From: Streptomyces sp. ADI95-17
GTDB taxonomy: Bacteria > Actinomycetota > Actinomycetes > Streptomycetales > Streptomycetaceae
DNA: 64,000 nucleotides
Direction: 5' to 3'
NCBI RefSeq assembly: GCF_003846175.1
Contig: NZ_ML123045.1
Location: 3,012 to 67,011, forward strand
Each line of letters begins with the position of its first letter. Position 1 is the first letter of the stretch. The notes below the pieces were generated by a model. The model worked only from the letters and a program-made list of their open reading frames with translations. It searched no databases and was not told where the DNA came from. Positions 1-8,349 of the stretch are shown here, piece after piece. Both the position numbers and the translations under genes were made by a program.

Positions 1-132
1 CTGTCCATCACGGCCTGTCGGATGGTCGTTTTTTCACTTCTGTCCGTCAAAATGCGATATGTCAGGAGAGTTGAGACACTGGCGCCCGTGCAGATGCGCC
101 CAAAGATCTTGACGAGTGCGGAGGGGAATCGC

Positions 133-1479
133 ATGACTGTGCCGGCTTTCGAGGAGTACGTGCCCGCCATCGACTGCATCTGTGCGGGGTGCGCCGCGCA
201 GCGGCGGACCGCCGCCAGTGCACCGCCCGTGCGGTACGGAGGTCATCCGGCCGCACACGGCGCCCGCCGCGCACTGGTGCTGGTCACCGCGGCCGGCGTG
301 GTGCTGGGCAGCGGCGCCGTCGAGGCGGCGAGCGCGGCGGGAGCGACGGGCGACCGGGCGGCGGAGGCGGCCGGAGCCGTCCGGGCCGACGCGGACGGGG
401 ACAGCCCGCAGGGCGGCCCCGGACCACTGCAGGGCGGTGGCGCCTCGGGCCCGCCCTCGTCCACGACCACCACGCCCAAGCTGCGCAAGAGCAGCCGGGC
501 CGACATCATCAACCGCGCGAAGAAGTGGGTGTCCGCGCAGGTCCCGTACAGCATGACCAAGTACTGGCCGGACGGCTATCGGCAGGACTGCTCCGGCTTC
601 GTCTCGATGGCCTGGAACCTGCCCGGCAACGAATGGACCGGCAGCCTCGCCGCGTTCGGCACGCGGATCGCGCGGGAGGAGCTCCAGCCCGGCGACATCC
701 TGCTCTTCCACAACCCGGCCGACCCCTCGAAGGGCTCGCACGTCACGATCTTCGGCGGCTGGACCGACTACACGCACACCCACTACAAGGCGTACGAGCA
801 GACGAAGCCGCACACCCGCAAGAAGACGACGCCCATGGCGTACTGGACCAACTCCGGCAACTACGTCGCCTACCGCTACAAGGGGCTCAGCGGCGGAAGT
901 GCCGGCAGCGGCTCGTCGGTGACGGGGTTCCCGGGCGCCGGGAAGTTCGGCCCCGGCGCCAGTAACGCCTACGTCACCCGGCTCGGCAGGATGCTCGTGG
1001 AGCGGGGCGGCAAGCGCTTCTACAGGGTCGGCCCCGGGCCGGGCTGGGGCGAGGCCGACCGGCTGGCGACCCGGGCGTTCCAGAAGGCCCAGGGCTGGAA
1101 GGGCAAGGAGGCGGACGGCATCCCCGGCCCCGACACCTGGCGGCTCCTGGTGAACGGAACCGGCCATGACATCCCCGGCACCGGAAAGGGGAGCGGGGGC
1201 GGAAGCGGAACGGGGGCCGGCCACGGCGACTCGAACCCGGATTCGAAGTTCCCCGGGCGGGGCTATTTCCGGCCCGGTCAGTCCAACAGCCATGTCGACA
1301 GGCTCGGCAGGCAGTTGGTGAAGAAGGGCTTCGGCAAGTACTACACCTCGGGGCCCGGACCCCGGTGGACCGAGGCGGACCGGCGCAATGTCGAGGCCTT
1401 CCAACGGGCTCAGGGCTGGCGGGGCGGAGCGGCCGACGGCTACCCCGGTCCGGAGACCTGGCGGCGACTCTTCGGGTGA
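133..1479 (+). CDS. secreted NlpC/P60-like cell-wall hydrolase with two C-terminal peptidoglycan-binding repeats
   Basis: The start chosen is ATG 133, preceded by a GGAGGGG ribosome site; this gives 448 aa. A hydrophobic stretch near residues 48-65 (ALVLVTAAGVVLGSGAV) suggests a signal or anchor segment after an unusual Cys-containing N-terminus. The NlpC/P60-type core carries DCSGF (Cys about residue 153) and GSHVTIF (His about 203), the expected Cys/His pair of a peptidoglycan endopeptidase or amidase. Two similar 65-70 aa repeats follow, each with FxPGxSNxYVxRLGR and AFQ(K/R)AQGW...PGPxTW cores, joined by a Gly/Ser linker; these resemble peptidoglycan-binding domains. The protein probably acts in the cell wall. 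It lies directly before an SPFH-domain gene in the same direction (25 bp gap), so the two are likely co-transcribed. The exact cleavage specificity cannot be told from sequence. Confidence 0.85.
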   Translation: MTVPAFEEYVPAIDCICAGCAAQRRTAASAPPVRYGGHPAAHGARRALVLVTAAGVVLGSGAVEAASAAGATGDRAAEAAGAVRADADGDSPQGGPGPLQGGGASGPPSSTTTTPKLRKSSRADIINRAKKWVSAQVPYSMTKYWPDGYRQDCSGFVSMAWNLPGNEWTGSLAAFGTRIAREELQPGDILLFHNPADPSKGSHVTIFGGWTDYTHTHYKAYEQTKPHTRKKTTPMAYWTNSGNYVAYRYKGLSGGSAGSGSSVTGFPGAGKFGPGASNAYVTRLGRMLVERGGKRFYRVGPGPGWGEADRLATRAFQKAQGWKGKEADGIPGPDTWRLLVNGTGHDIPGTGKGSGGGSGTGAGHGDSNPDSKFPGRGYFRPGQSNSHVDRLGRQLVKKGFGKYYTSGPGPRWTEADRRNVEAFQRAQGWRGGAADGYPGPETWRRLFG

Positions 1480-1504
1480 CACGACGGACATGACGGAGGC
1501 GGGT

Positions 1505-3172
1505 ATGCGATCCACGGTGTCGGACAGCTCCGGATCCCCGGAGAACGGGCGACGGGAGAAGGAGCGGGAACCGTTCGGGGCGGCCGGCCCGGACGGGCCC
1601 GCCGGGGCGGCGGTTCCGGGAGACGGCGCGGCTCCGGAGCCGGGACCGGCCGCCGGGGCGGAGCCAGGGCCGGACTCCGTGGTCGACCTGGTGCTGGACC
1701 TGGTCCCGGGCGAGGACCGGGATCCGGCGCTGGGCGCGACATCGGCCTCGGTGTCGGTCCCGGCCGCGGCGACGGTCGGCGTGCCGGTGCCGGTGCCGGC
1801 GCCGGTCGTCGCCCCCGTCCCGGTCGTGGCGGGGAACCGCGTGGAAGTGGCGGGGAGCCGCGCGGACCCGGCGGGGAGCCGCGCGGACCCGGCCGGGAGC
1901 CGCGCGGAGGTGGCCGGGAGTCGCGCGGACCCGGTCGCCGACGCCCCGTCCCCGTCGCCGCCCCGGCACCGCGTGGCTCCCGACACCGTCTTCGACTCGC
2001 TCCCCGTCTCCGGCGACGGCGGCGAACAGCCCGGCGAATCACTGTGGGGGACCGGGCGGCACCACGCGGTCATCGCCAACGAGCAGACCGCCACCATCCC
2101 GGTGCACCTGCTCTTCCGCGAGGACGCCGAGCGCGCCGACGCCGCCGCGCTGCCCGCCGGTGTGCTGCGGCGCGGAGCCGGTGGCGACCAGCCGCAGGCG
2201 GGGGTGCGGCGGCCGCCCGTGCCGAGGGGGCCGCAGGTCCGGCCCTCGACCCGGCCGGCACCGGTCGCCGATCCACGGCTCACCGAGCGGCCGGGGCCCG
2301 CGCTCCCGGGCTGGCTGGCGCTGCTCGCCGGGCTGTTGGGGGTCGCCGCCGGTGGCGTGGTGCTCTGGCGGATCGGCGCGCTGCCCGCCGCCGCGCTCGC
2401 CCGGTTCGGGATCGGCTCGCGGCCGTACGACGGGATCGGCCTCGGCGCCTGGGCGGCGCTCGCCGGGCTGGTCTCGGTGGTGCTCTTCGCGCTCGGTGGC
2501 CTGAGCCGCGGACGGGTGGGATACGCCTGGGTACTGACGCTGTTCGGCGAGTACCGGGGGAGCGTGCGGCGGACCGGGCTGATGTGGATCAGCCCCCTGC
2601 TGCTGCGCCGCCGGGTCGACGTACGCCTGCGGCACTGGCGCAGCGAACCGCTCCCCGCCGTGGACGCCAACGGCACGGCGCTGCGCGTCGTCGTCCTCGT
2701 GGTGTGGCGGATCAAGGACACCGTGCGGGCGGCGCTCGGGGTCGCCGACCACGAGGAGTATCTGCGCGAACAGGTCGAGGCGGCGATGGCCCGGGTCCTG
2801 TCGCAATTGCCCGCCGATGCCTTCCACGAGGACGCGCACACCCTGCGCAACGCCGAGGCGGTCGGCGACGCGCTGACCCGGATGCTGAAGGCGGACTGCG
2901 AGCCGGTCGGCATCGAGGTGTACTCGGCCCAGCCGACCGGGATCGAGTACGCGCCGGAAGTCGCCGCGGCGATGCAGCGCCGCCGGATCGCCGCCATCGA
3001 CGCCAAGCACCGCGACAGCGTGCTGACTTCGGTGGTCGACGCGGTCGACGACACGGTCAACCGGCTGACCGCGCGGGGCATCGTGGAGCTGGACGACTAC
3101 GAACGGAAGTCCCTGGTCAAGGACTTGACGGTGGCCTTCTACACCGGACGCAGCGGTGGGGAGGGCGCCTGA
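1505..3172 (+). CDS. SPFH/band-7 domain membrane protein with proline-rich repetitive N-terminus
   Basis: Start ATG 1505 is preferred over ATG 1490 because GGAGG lies at 1495-1499 with a 5-nt spacer; 555 aa. The first ~200 residues are low complexity, Pro/Ala/Gly-rich, and contain five 7-residue repeats of the form (V/P)AGSRA(D/E). Two hydrophobic segments follow (about 275-297 and 318-340), then a soluble region containing VDVRLRHW, AVDANGTALRV, YLREQVEAAM and EVYSAQPTGIEYAPEVAAAMQRRR, typical of stomatin/prohibitin (SPFH, band 7) proteins. These form membrane microdomain scaffolds; the partners are unknown. The C-terminal EVAAAMQRRRIAAIDAKHR segment is a likely coiled coil. Downstream of a cell-wall hydrolase gene, it may organise envelope enzymes (inference). 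Confidence 0.82.
   Translation: MRSTVSDSSGSPENGRREKEREPFGAAGPDGPAGAAVPGDGAAPEPGPAAGAEPGPDSVVDLVLDLVPGEDRDPALGATSASVSVPAAATVGVPVPVPAPVVAPVPVVAGNRVEVAGSRADPAGSRADPAGSRAEVAGSRADPVADAPSPSPPRHRVAPDTVFDSLPVSGDGGEQPGESLWGTGRHHAVIANEQTATIPVHLLFREDAERADAAALPAGVLRRGAGGDQPQAGVRRPPVPRGPQVRPSTRPAPVADPRLTERPGPALPGWLALLAGLLGVAAGGVVLWRIGALPAAALARFGIGSRPYDGIGLGAWAALAGLVSVVLFALGGLSRGRVGYAWVLTLFGEYRGSVRRTGLMWISPLLLRRRVDVRLRHWRSEPLPAVDANGTALRVVVLVVWRIKDTVRAALGVADHEEYLREQVEAAMARVLSQLPADAFHEDAHTLRNAEAVGDALTRMLKADCEPVGIEVYSAQPTGIEYAPEVAAAMQRRRIAAIDAKHRDSVLTSVVDAVDDTVNRLTARGIVELDDYERKSLVKDLTVAFYTGRSGGEGA
1826..1930 (+). repeat. five 21-bp tandem repeats inside the SPFH gene
   Basis: Five consecutive 21-bp units of the type GTGGCGGGGAGCCGCGCGGA(C/G) encode VAGNRVE, VAGSRAD, PAGSRAD, PAGSRAE and VAGSRAD. 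The in-frame 7-residue period means copy-number change would not break the gene. They sit in the disordered N-terminal region. Confidence 0.9.
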
Positions 3173-3217
3173 GAGCCCCGGGGGAGGCCGCGCGGCCAAG
3201 CGGAATCCAACTCTCAT

Positions 3218-3269
3218 TGGTCTGGACATGTTCATATCCCGTCAATAATCTAAGTCTTGGTCTAGACCG
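3218..3269 (+). promoter_or_regulatory. paired DasR/chitinase-type direct repeats upstream of the AA10 oxidase
   Basis: TGGTCTGGACAT (3218-3229) and TGGTCTAGACCG (3258-3269) are two 12-bp direct repeats, 28 bp apart. They match the TGGTCTAGACCA-type element (dre) bound by the N-acetylglucosamine regulator DasR and the double direct repeats of Streptomyces chitinase promoters. The second copy is nearly palindromic, TGGTCTAGACC. They sit 61-112 bp before the start codon, so the gene is probably controlled by chitin/GlcNAc signals. Confidence 0.75.
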
Positions 3270-3329
3270 CAAAACACGCGCGCAGCACGGCTCATGGAAC
3301 CTCCCCCACGTTCTTGAGGAGCGACAGCA

Positions 3330-3920
3330 ATGCGTAAAAGGGCAAGCGCGGCCGTGGTCGGCCTGGCCATCGCGGGCGTCTCGATGTTCGCGACCAGCAG
3401 CGCCAGCAGCCACGGCTACACCGACAACCCCATCAGTCGTCAGAAGCTCTGTGCCAACGGCACGGTGACGGGCTGCGGCAACATCCAGTGGGAGCCGCAG
3501 AGCGTCGAGGGCCCGAAGGGCTTCCCGGCGGCGGGCCCGGCCGACGGCAAGATCTGTTCCGGCGGTCACGGCGAATTCGCCCAGCTCGACGACCCGCGCG
3601 GCGGCAACTGGCCCGCCACGAACGTGACCGCTGGTCAGGGCTTCAGCTTCCGCTGGCAGTTCACCGCACGGCACGCCACCTCGGACTTCCGCTACTACAT
3701 CACCAAGGACGGCTGGGACCCCACCAAGCCGCTCACCAGGGCAGACCTGGAGTCGCAGCCCTTCATGACGGTGCCGTACGGCGGCAAGCAGCCCCCGGCG
3801 ACCCTGACCCAGCAGGGCACCATCCCCACCCAGAAGAGCGGGAAGCACATCATCCTGAGTGTCTGGAACGTCGCCGACACGGCGAACGCGTTCTACGCCT
3901 GCTCCGATGTTCAGTTCTGA
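3330..3920 (+). CDS. AA10 lytic polysaccharide monooxygenase (chitin/cellulose-binding protein)
   Basis: 196 aa, the normal size for a single-domain AA10 enzyme without an extra binding module. Residues 1-27 are a signal peptide ending SASS; cleavage leaves His28 (HGYTDNPISRQ) as the new N-terminus, which is the first histidine of the copper 'His brace'. His115 in RWQFTARHATSDF is the second. Cys residues at 41, 49, 76 and near the end (FYACSDVQF) fit the usual disulfides. It is secreted and cleaves crystalline chitin or cellulose oxidatively. The AA10 sequence features and the dre-like promoter repeats favour chitin (inference). The ribosome site is GAGGAG about 8 nt before ATG. Confidence 0.95.
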   Translation: MRKRASAAVVGLAIAGVSMFATSSASSHGYTDNPISRQKLCANGTVTGCGNIQWEPQSVEGPKGFPAAGPADGKICSGGHGEFAQLDDPRGGNWPATNVTAGQGFSFRWQFTARHATSDFRYYITKDGWDPTKPLTRADLESQPFMTVPYGGKQPPATLTQQGTIPTQKSGKHIILSVWNVADTANAFYACSDVQF

Positions 3921-3946
3921 CGTCTAGTCAGTTACCGTGCGGCGCC

Positions 3947-5608
3947 ATGAGGAGCGCAGGCACCGTCGCGGAGCTCGTACAGCGCCAATGGGGCGACCAC
4001 CGGCCCGGACTGAGGTACCAGGACACCGTCCTCAGTCATCACGAGGTCGCCTCGGGCGCTGCCGTACGGGCCGCGCTCCTGGCGGATCTGCTGTCGGCGG
4101 GCGGCGAACCGCACCTCGGGGTGCTGCTGGACAACACCCCTGAATTTCCACTCTGGTTGAGCGCGGCGGCCCTGGCCGGGGCCGCCGTGGCCGGGATCAA
4201 CCCGACCCGGCGCGGCGCCGAACTGGCCCGCGACATCCTGCACACCGACTGCCGGGTCCTGGTCACCGAACGCACCCACCTGCCGCTGCTCGACGGCCTG
4301 GACCTCCCGGGTGTGCGGATGCTGGTGACCGACACCGACGCGTACGCCGGACTCCTCGCCCCGTACGCCGGAGCCGAACCCGGCGACACGGCCCGCAAGG
4401 GCGTGGGACCCGCGACCCGGTTGCTGCTCTACTTCACCTCCGGATCGACCGGCGCGCCCAAGGCCGCGATCTGCACCCAGGGGCGGCTGGCGACGGCCGG
4501 ACAGTCGCTCGTCGACCACTTCGGCGTCCGGCGCGAGGACGTCCACTACATCTGCATGCCGATGTTCCACGGCAACGCGGTGATCGCCGACTGGGCGCCC
4601 GCACTGGCCGGCGGGGCCGCCGTCGCGCTGCGCCGCCGCTTCTCCGCCTCGGGATTCCTCGACGACGTACGGGCGCACGGGGCGACGTACTTCACCTATG
4701 TCGGCCGTGCCGTGCAGTACCTGCTGGCCACCCCCGAGCGCCCGGACGACCGCGAGCACCCGCTGCGGCTCGGCTTCGGCACCGAGGCCGGGGCGGTGGA
4801 CGCGGCCCGGTTCCGGGAGCGGTTCGGGGTGCGGCTGGTCGAGGGCTACGGCTCCTCCGAGGGCGGCGCGGCGATCCAGCGGACCCCGGACACCCCGGAG
4901 CGGGCGATCGGGAGGGCGTCGGACCGGGACGATCTCGCGGTGGTGGACCCGCAGACCGGCGAGGAACGGCCCGCCGCCGTCTTCGACGGGGCGGGTCGGC
5001 TGACCAACGGGGCGGAGGCGATCGGGGAGCTGGTCAACCGGGGGCGCACGCCCTTCGAGGGCTACTGGCGCAACGAGGAGGCGGAGGCCCAGCGGGTGCG
5101 CGGCGGCTGGTACTGGACCGGGGACCTCTTCTTCCGGGACGCCGGGGGATTCCTCTACTTCGCGGGCCGTACCGACGACCGGCTGCGGGTCGACAGCGAG
5201 AACCTGGCCGCCGCGATGATCGAGAACATCCTGGCCCGCTGGACGGAAGCGGCGGCCGTGGCGGTGTACGCGGTGCCGGACCCGGTCGCCGGCGACCAGG
5301 TGATGGCGGCGCTGGCCCTGCGGGAGGGGGCCGCCTTCGACCCGTCCGCCTTCGCCGCGTTCCTCGCCGCGCAGCCGGACCTGGGTACGAAGATGGCCCC
5401 CGCCTTCGTACGGATCGTCCCGGCGATGCCGGTGACGGCGACCAACAAGGTGCACCGGGTGCGGCTGCGCCGGGAGGGGTTCTGGCACGGCGGATCCGTG
5501 TGGCGCCGGGGGCCGGGCGGCACGTACGCCCCGCTCGACGACGGGCTGCTGACGGCGCTGCTGGGCGAGTACGAGGCGCACGGGCATCCCGCGCCCGGAT
5601 CGCGCTAA
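3947..5608 (+). CDS. acyl-CoA ligase / ANL-family adenylate-forming enzyme (FadD type)
   Basis: 553 aa from ATG 3947. The AMP-binding P-loop is YFTSGSTGAPKAA (about residues 161-173). Other ANL motifs are present: GYGSSEGG (A5), YWTGDLFFRD and GRTDDRLRVDSEN (A7-A8 hinge), and a C-terminal catalytic Lys in TATNKVHRVRLRR. It activates a carboxylic acid as acyl-AMP and probably transfers it to CoA; the chain length cannot be told. No strong ribosome site precedes the chosen start. It runs convergently into the exporter gene and their 3' ends overlap by 4 bp, so they are not an operon. Confidence 0.88.
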   Translation: MRSAGTVAELVQRQWGDHRPGLRYQDTVLSHHEVASGAAVRAALLADLLSAGGEPHLGVLLDNTPEFPLWLSAAALAGAAVAGINPTRRGAELARDILHTDCRVLVTERTHLPLLDGLDLPGVRMLVTDTDAYAGLLAPYAGAEPGDTARKGVGPATRLLLYFTSGSTGAPKAAICTQGRLATAGQSLVDHFGVRREDVHYICMPMFHGNAVIADWAPALAGGAAVALRRRFSASGFLDDVRAHGATYFTYVGRAVQYLLATPERPDDREHPLRLGFGTEAGAVDAARFRERFGVRLVEGYGSSEGGAAIQRTPDTPERAIGRASDRDDLAVVDPQTGEERPAAVFDGAGRLTNGAEAIGELVNRGRTPFEGYWRNEEAEAQRVRGGWYWTGDLFFRDAGGFLYFAGRTDDRLRVDSENLAAAMIENILARWTEAAAVAVYAVPDPVAGDQVMAALALREGAAFDPSAFAAFLAAQPDLGTKMAPAFVRIVPAMPVTATNKVHRVRLRREGFWHGGSVWRRGPGGTYAPLDDGLLTALLGEYEAHGHPAPGSR

Positions 5609-7137
5609 CTCGTCAGCGCCGGCTCGGTCGGCGCCGCGGTCCTGGTGTCCGCCGCCCCCGGGATCCTCCGCAGCAGCACCGCGGCCAGCACCGCTCCGGC
5701 CAGCAGCAGCGCCGCTCCCGTGACCGAGGCGTACTGCATGCTGTGCACGAAGGCCTCGCGTCCGACCGCGATCAGCGAACCGTCCCCCGTGGCCACCGCA
5801 CCGGCGAGGGTCTTGCGGGCGGCCTCCGGGGCGGAGCCCGGCATGTCCGCGGTGTAGATCGCGGTGGCCACCGCGCCCAGCAGGGCCATCCCCATCGCAC
5901 CGCCGAACTCCTGGCCGGTCTCCAGCAGCGAGGCCGCCGAACTCGCCTTCTCCGGCGGGGCCGTGGACAGCGCCAGGTCCGACACCAGCGCCATCACGGT
6001 GACGATGCCGGAGCTCATCACGGCGCAGCCGCCGAGCAGCAGCCACAGGGAGTCCGTACCGGCCAGGGCCAGGATCGCGAATCCGGCGGCGGCGATGACG
6101 AACCCGGCGCAGATGACCCGGGCACGGTCGGTCCGCTGGGCGATCGCGGTGGCCGTCGGGGCCGCCGCGCCCACCGCCAGGGACGGTGCCAGGCTCCACA
6201 GCGCGGCCTCCATCGTGCTCATCCCGAGCACCGACTGGAGGTACTGCGTGGTGAAGAACGAGGAGCCCATCATGGCGAACGCGGCCAGCGCGTTCAGCCC
6301 GATCCCGGCGGCGAAGCCGCGGTGGCGGAACAGCTCCCGGCCGATCATCGCGTCGGCACGGCCGCGCTGGCGGCGGACGAAGAACAGCCCGACGACCAGC
6401 CCCGCGGCGATGATCAGCGCGTTCTTCGCGTCGAGCCCATGGGCGGCGCTCTCCTTGACGCCGTAGACGACCGGCAGCACGGCCCCCATCGACAGCGGCA
6501 CGCTCAGGAAGTCGAACCGTCCGGGGTTCGGGTCCTTGAACTCCGGGACCAGCACCGGCACCAGGACCAGCAGCAGCACCATGGCCGGCACATTGATCAG
6601 GAAGACCGAGCCCCACCAGAAGTGCTCCAGCATGACCCCGCTGAGCACCGAGCCGAGCGCGATGCCGCCCGCCATGGCACCCGACCAGATCCCCACGGCC
6701 CGGCCGCGCTGCCGTTCGTCGCGGAACATGTTCCGTACCAGCCCCATGGTCGACGGCATCAGCGTCGCCCCGCCGACCCCGAGCAGGGCGCGGGCCCCGA
6801 TCAGCATCTCGGGGCTGTCGGCGTACGCGGCGGCGACGGACGCGGCACTGAACGCGAAGGCGCCGAGGAGCAAAAGCTTGCGACGGCCGATGCGGTCGCC
6901 GAGCGAGCCCATCGTGATGAGCAGGCCGGCCAGGGCGAAGGCGTACACATCGAAGATCCAGAGCTGCTGGGTGGCGCTGGGGGCGAGGTCCCGGTCGATG
7001 GACGGGATCGCGAAGAAGAGGACGGAGATGTCCATCGAGACGAGGAGGAGGGGCAGCAGGAGGACCACGAAGGCGGTCCATTCCCGGCGGCCGGCGAGGT
7101 CGCCGCGTTCGGCGGTGGTGCTCGTAGCGTTCGTCAT
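5605..7137 (-). CDS. MFS drug exporter, DHA2 family (14 transmembrane helices)
   Basis: 510 aa with about 14 hydrophobic segments, as in DHA2 (EmrB/SmvA/QacA-like) proton-coupled multidrug efflux pumps. Visible motifs are GSLGDRIGRRKLLLLGA (motif A, loop 2-3) and ALLGVGGATLMPSTMGLVRNMF (motif C-like, helix 5). It resides in the cytoplasmic membrane and exports cationic or antibiotic-like compounds (family knowledge; the substrate is unknown). Upstream lies a nested set of palindromes with TACGA(G/A)CGTTT half-sites, typical of TetR-family operators, but no TetR gene is adjacent. Confidence 0.92.
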   Translation of the reverse strand: MTNATSTTAERGDLAGRREWTAFVVLLLPLLLVSMDISVLFFAIPSIDRDLAPSATQQLWIFDVYAFALAGLLITMGSLGDRIGRRKLLLLGAFAFSAASVAAAYADSPEMLIGARALLGVGGATLMPSTMGLVRNMFRDERQRGRAVGIWSGAMAGGIALGSVLSGVMLEHFWWGSVFLINVPAMVLLLVLVPVLVPEFKDPNPGRFDFLSVPLSMGAVLPVVYGVKESAAHGLDAKNALIIAAGLVVGLFFVRRQRGRADAMIGRELFRHRGFAAGIGLNALAAFAMMGSSFFTTQYLQSVLGMSTMEAALWSLAPSLAVGAAAPTATAIAQRTDRARVICAGFVIAAAGFAILALAGTDSLWLLLGGCAVMSSGIVTVMALVSDLALSTAPPEKASSAASLLETGQEFGGAMGMALLGAVATAIYTADMPGSAPEAARKTLAGAVATGDGSLIAVGREAFVHSMQYASVTGAALLLAGAVLAAVLLRRIPGAADTRTAAPTEPALTS

Positions 7138-7145
7138 GCCAGGAA

Positions 7146-7200
7146 ATGTACGAGCGTTTAAAACGCTTGTCTAGTACGGATGTGTAAAACGTTCGTACAT
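7146..7200 (-). promoter_or_regulatory. nested palindromic operator upstream of the MFS exporter
   Basis: Outer arms at 7146-7159 (ATGTACGAGCGTTT) and 7187-7200 (AAACGTTCGTACAT) form an inverted repeat with one mismatch, and an inner palindrome AGCGTTTAAAACGCT lies at 7153-7167. The arrangement and AT-rich core look like a double TetR-family operator starting 9 bp before the exporter start codon. Confidence 0.6.
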
Positions 7201-7213
7201 CTCCGCGGGCAGC

Positions 7214-7262
7214 AAAAAACGCACTGGGCGGTTCACGTGTGTACGTGAACCGCCCAGTGCGT
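7214..7262 (-). terminator. intrinsic terminator of tRNA-Lys copy 1
   Basis: Perfect 20-bp arms (7219-7238 and 7243-7262) with a 4-nt loop, followed on the minus strand by TTTTTT (7214-7219). It begins 8 bp after the tRNA 3' end. Confidence 0.9.
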
Positions 7263-7269
7263 TGTCTGT

Positions 7270-7342
7270 GCGCCGCCAGGGACTCGAACCCCGGACCCGC
7301 TGATTAAGAGTCAGCTGCTCTAACCAACTGAGCTAGCGGCGC
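7270..7342 (-). tRNA. tRNA-Lys (anticodon CUU), copy 1
   Basis: The 73-nt cloverleaf reads on the minus strand: acceptor GCGCCGC/GCGGCGC, D-arm with AGTTGGTTA, anticodon loop CTCTTAA giving CTT, and T-loop TTCGAGT. CCA is not encoded. It is identical to the copy at 18513-18585. Confidence 0.97.
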
Positions 7343-7424
7343 CTGCTGACTCGAAAATAATACCTGCTCCCGAAGGGTGCTGATGACACCCCCGTCCGGC
7401 GCCCCGCCGGACGGGGCAATACGC

Positions 7425-8183
7425 CTAGAGCGCCAGCGACAGGAGCACCGGAGCCGCCCGCCGGTTCAGTGTGTCCGCCGCCGAGCGCAGCCGGTGCGCG
7501 TCCTCGATCGGCAGCGACAGCGCCAGGCAGCCCGCCGACGATCCGGCCGTCAGCGGCACCGCCGCGCACACCGTGCCGACCGCGTACTCCTGGAGGTCGA
7601 GCACCGGGACCGTCGCCGGCTGGCTGTCCAGCTTGGAGAAGAGCACCTTCTCGTTGGTGATCGTCCGCGAGGTGAGCCGGGGAGTCTTGTGGCGCGAGAT
7701 GTGGTCGCGGCGGCCGTTCTGGTCCAGCTGGGCCAGCAGACACTTGCCGACCGCCGAGGCGTGCGCCGCCGACCGGAAGTCCACCCACTCGTTGACCGCG
7801 GGGGTGAGCGGGCCGTCGGCGTACTGCGTGACCCGGATCTCGCCGTCGACGTACCGGCTGATGTAGACCGCCGCGCCGACCGAATCGCGCAGCTGCGCCA
7901 GGGTCTGCTGGAGCTTGGACTCCAGCGCCTGTCTGCGGGCCGGGCCGGAGCCGATGAGCAGGAGCGAGGCGCCGATCACATACGCGCCGTCGGTGACCTG
8001 CTCCACGTAACCCTCGCGGCGCAGCGTCAGCAGCAGGGAGGTGAGGTGCCCGATGGGCAGTCCCGTCTCCCGCGAGATCTGGGTGTCCGTCACGCCGTCG
8101 CCGTGCTTGGAGACCGTTTCGAGAACACGAAGGGCGTACTGCACCGAATGGAACGGTGCCGTCGGTTCGGGCTTCAACGCCAC
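7425..8183 (-). CDS. IclR-family transcriptional regulator
   Basis: 252 aa from GTG 8183, with AGGGGG just upstream. The N-terminal winged helix (residues ~10-75: YALRVLETVSKHGDGVTDTQISRETGLPIGHLTSLLLTL) is followed by the IclR effector domain with YVIGASLLLIG, PLTPAVNEWVDFRSAAHASAVGKCLLAQL and AVGTVCAAVPLTAGSSAGCLALSLPI. Such proteins bind small carbon-source effectors. It is downstream of, and on the same strand as, the ehu-type transporter genes (166 bp gap), so control of that uptake locus is plausible but not shown. Confidence 0.9.
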   Translation of the reverse strand: MALKPEPTAPFHSVQYALRVLETVSKHGDGVTDTQISRETGLPIGHLTSLLLTLRREGYVEQVTDGAYVIGASLLLIGSGPARRQALESKLQQTLAQLRDSVGAAVYISRYVDGEIRVTQYADGPLTPAVNEWVDFRSAAHASAVGKCLLAQLDQNGRRDHISRHKTPRLTSRTITNEKVLFSKLDSQPATVPVLDLQEYAVGTVCAAVPLTAGSSAGCLALSLPIEDAHRLRSAADTLNRRAAPVLLSLAL

Positions 8184-8349
8184 GGTTTCCCCCTACCAGG
8201 TTGTGACCGCAAGCTCTGACCTCACGATAGCCGCCAAGGCCCCTTTCCGGGGCGGCTGTTGGCGACTCGGCCGGGCGCCCCGGCCCGGTGAGCTGGGGCG
8301 CATCCGTCCGGCATATGCCAGCGTCATTGGCGTTGAACAAATGGTGAGG

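Noticed and set aside
34..3081. Minus-strand open frame of more than 1000 codons opposite the hydrolase and SPFH genes
   Set aside because: It is Ser/Arg/Pro-rich with no domain, opposite two genes with clear motifs and ribosome sites. High GC removes stops from the complementary frame.
3932..7081. Minus-strand open frame of over 1000 codons across the ligase and exporter
   Set aside because: It runs through two real genes in other frames and contains no recognisable domain.
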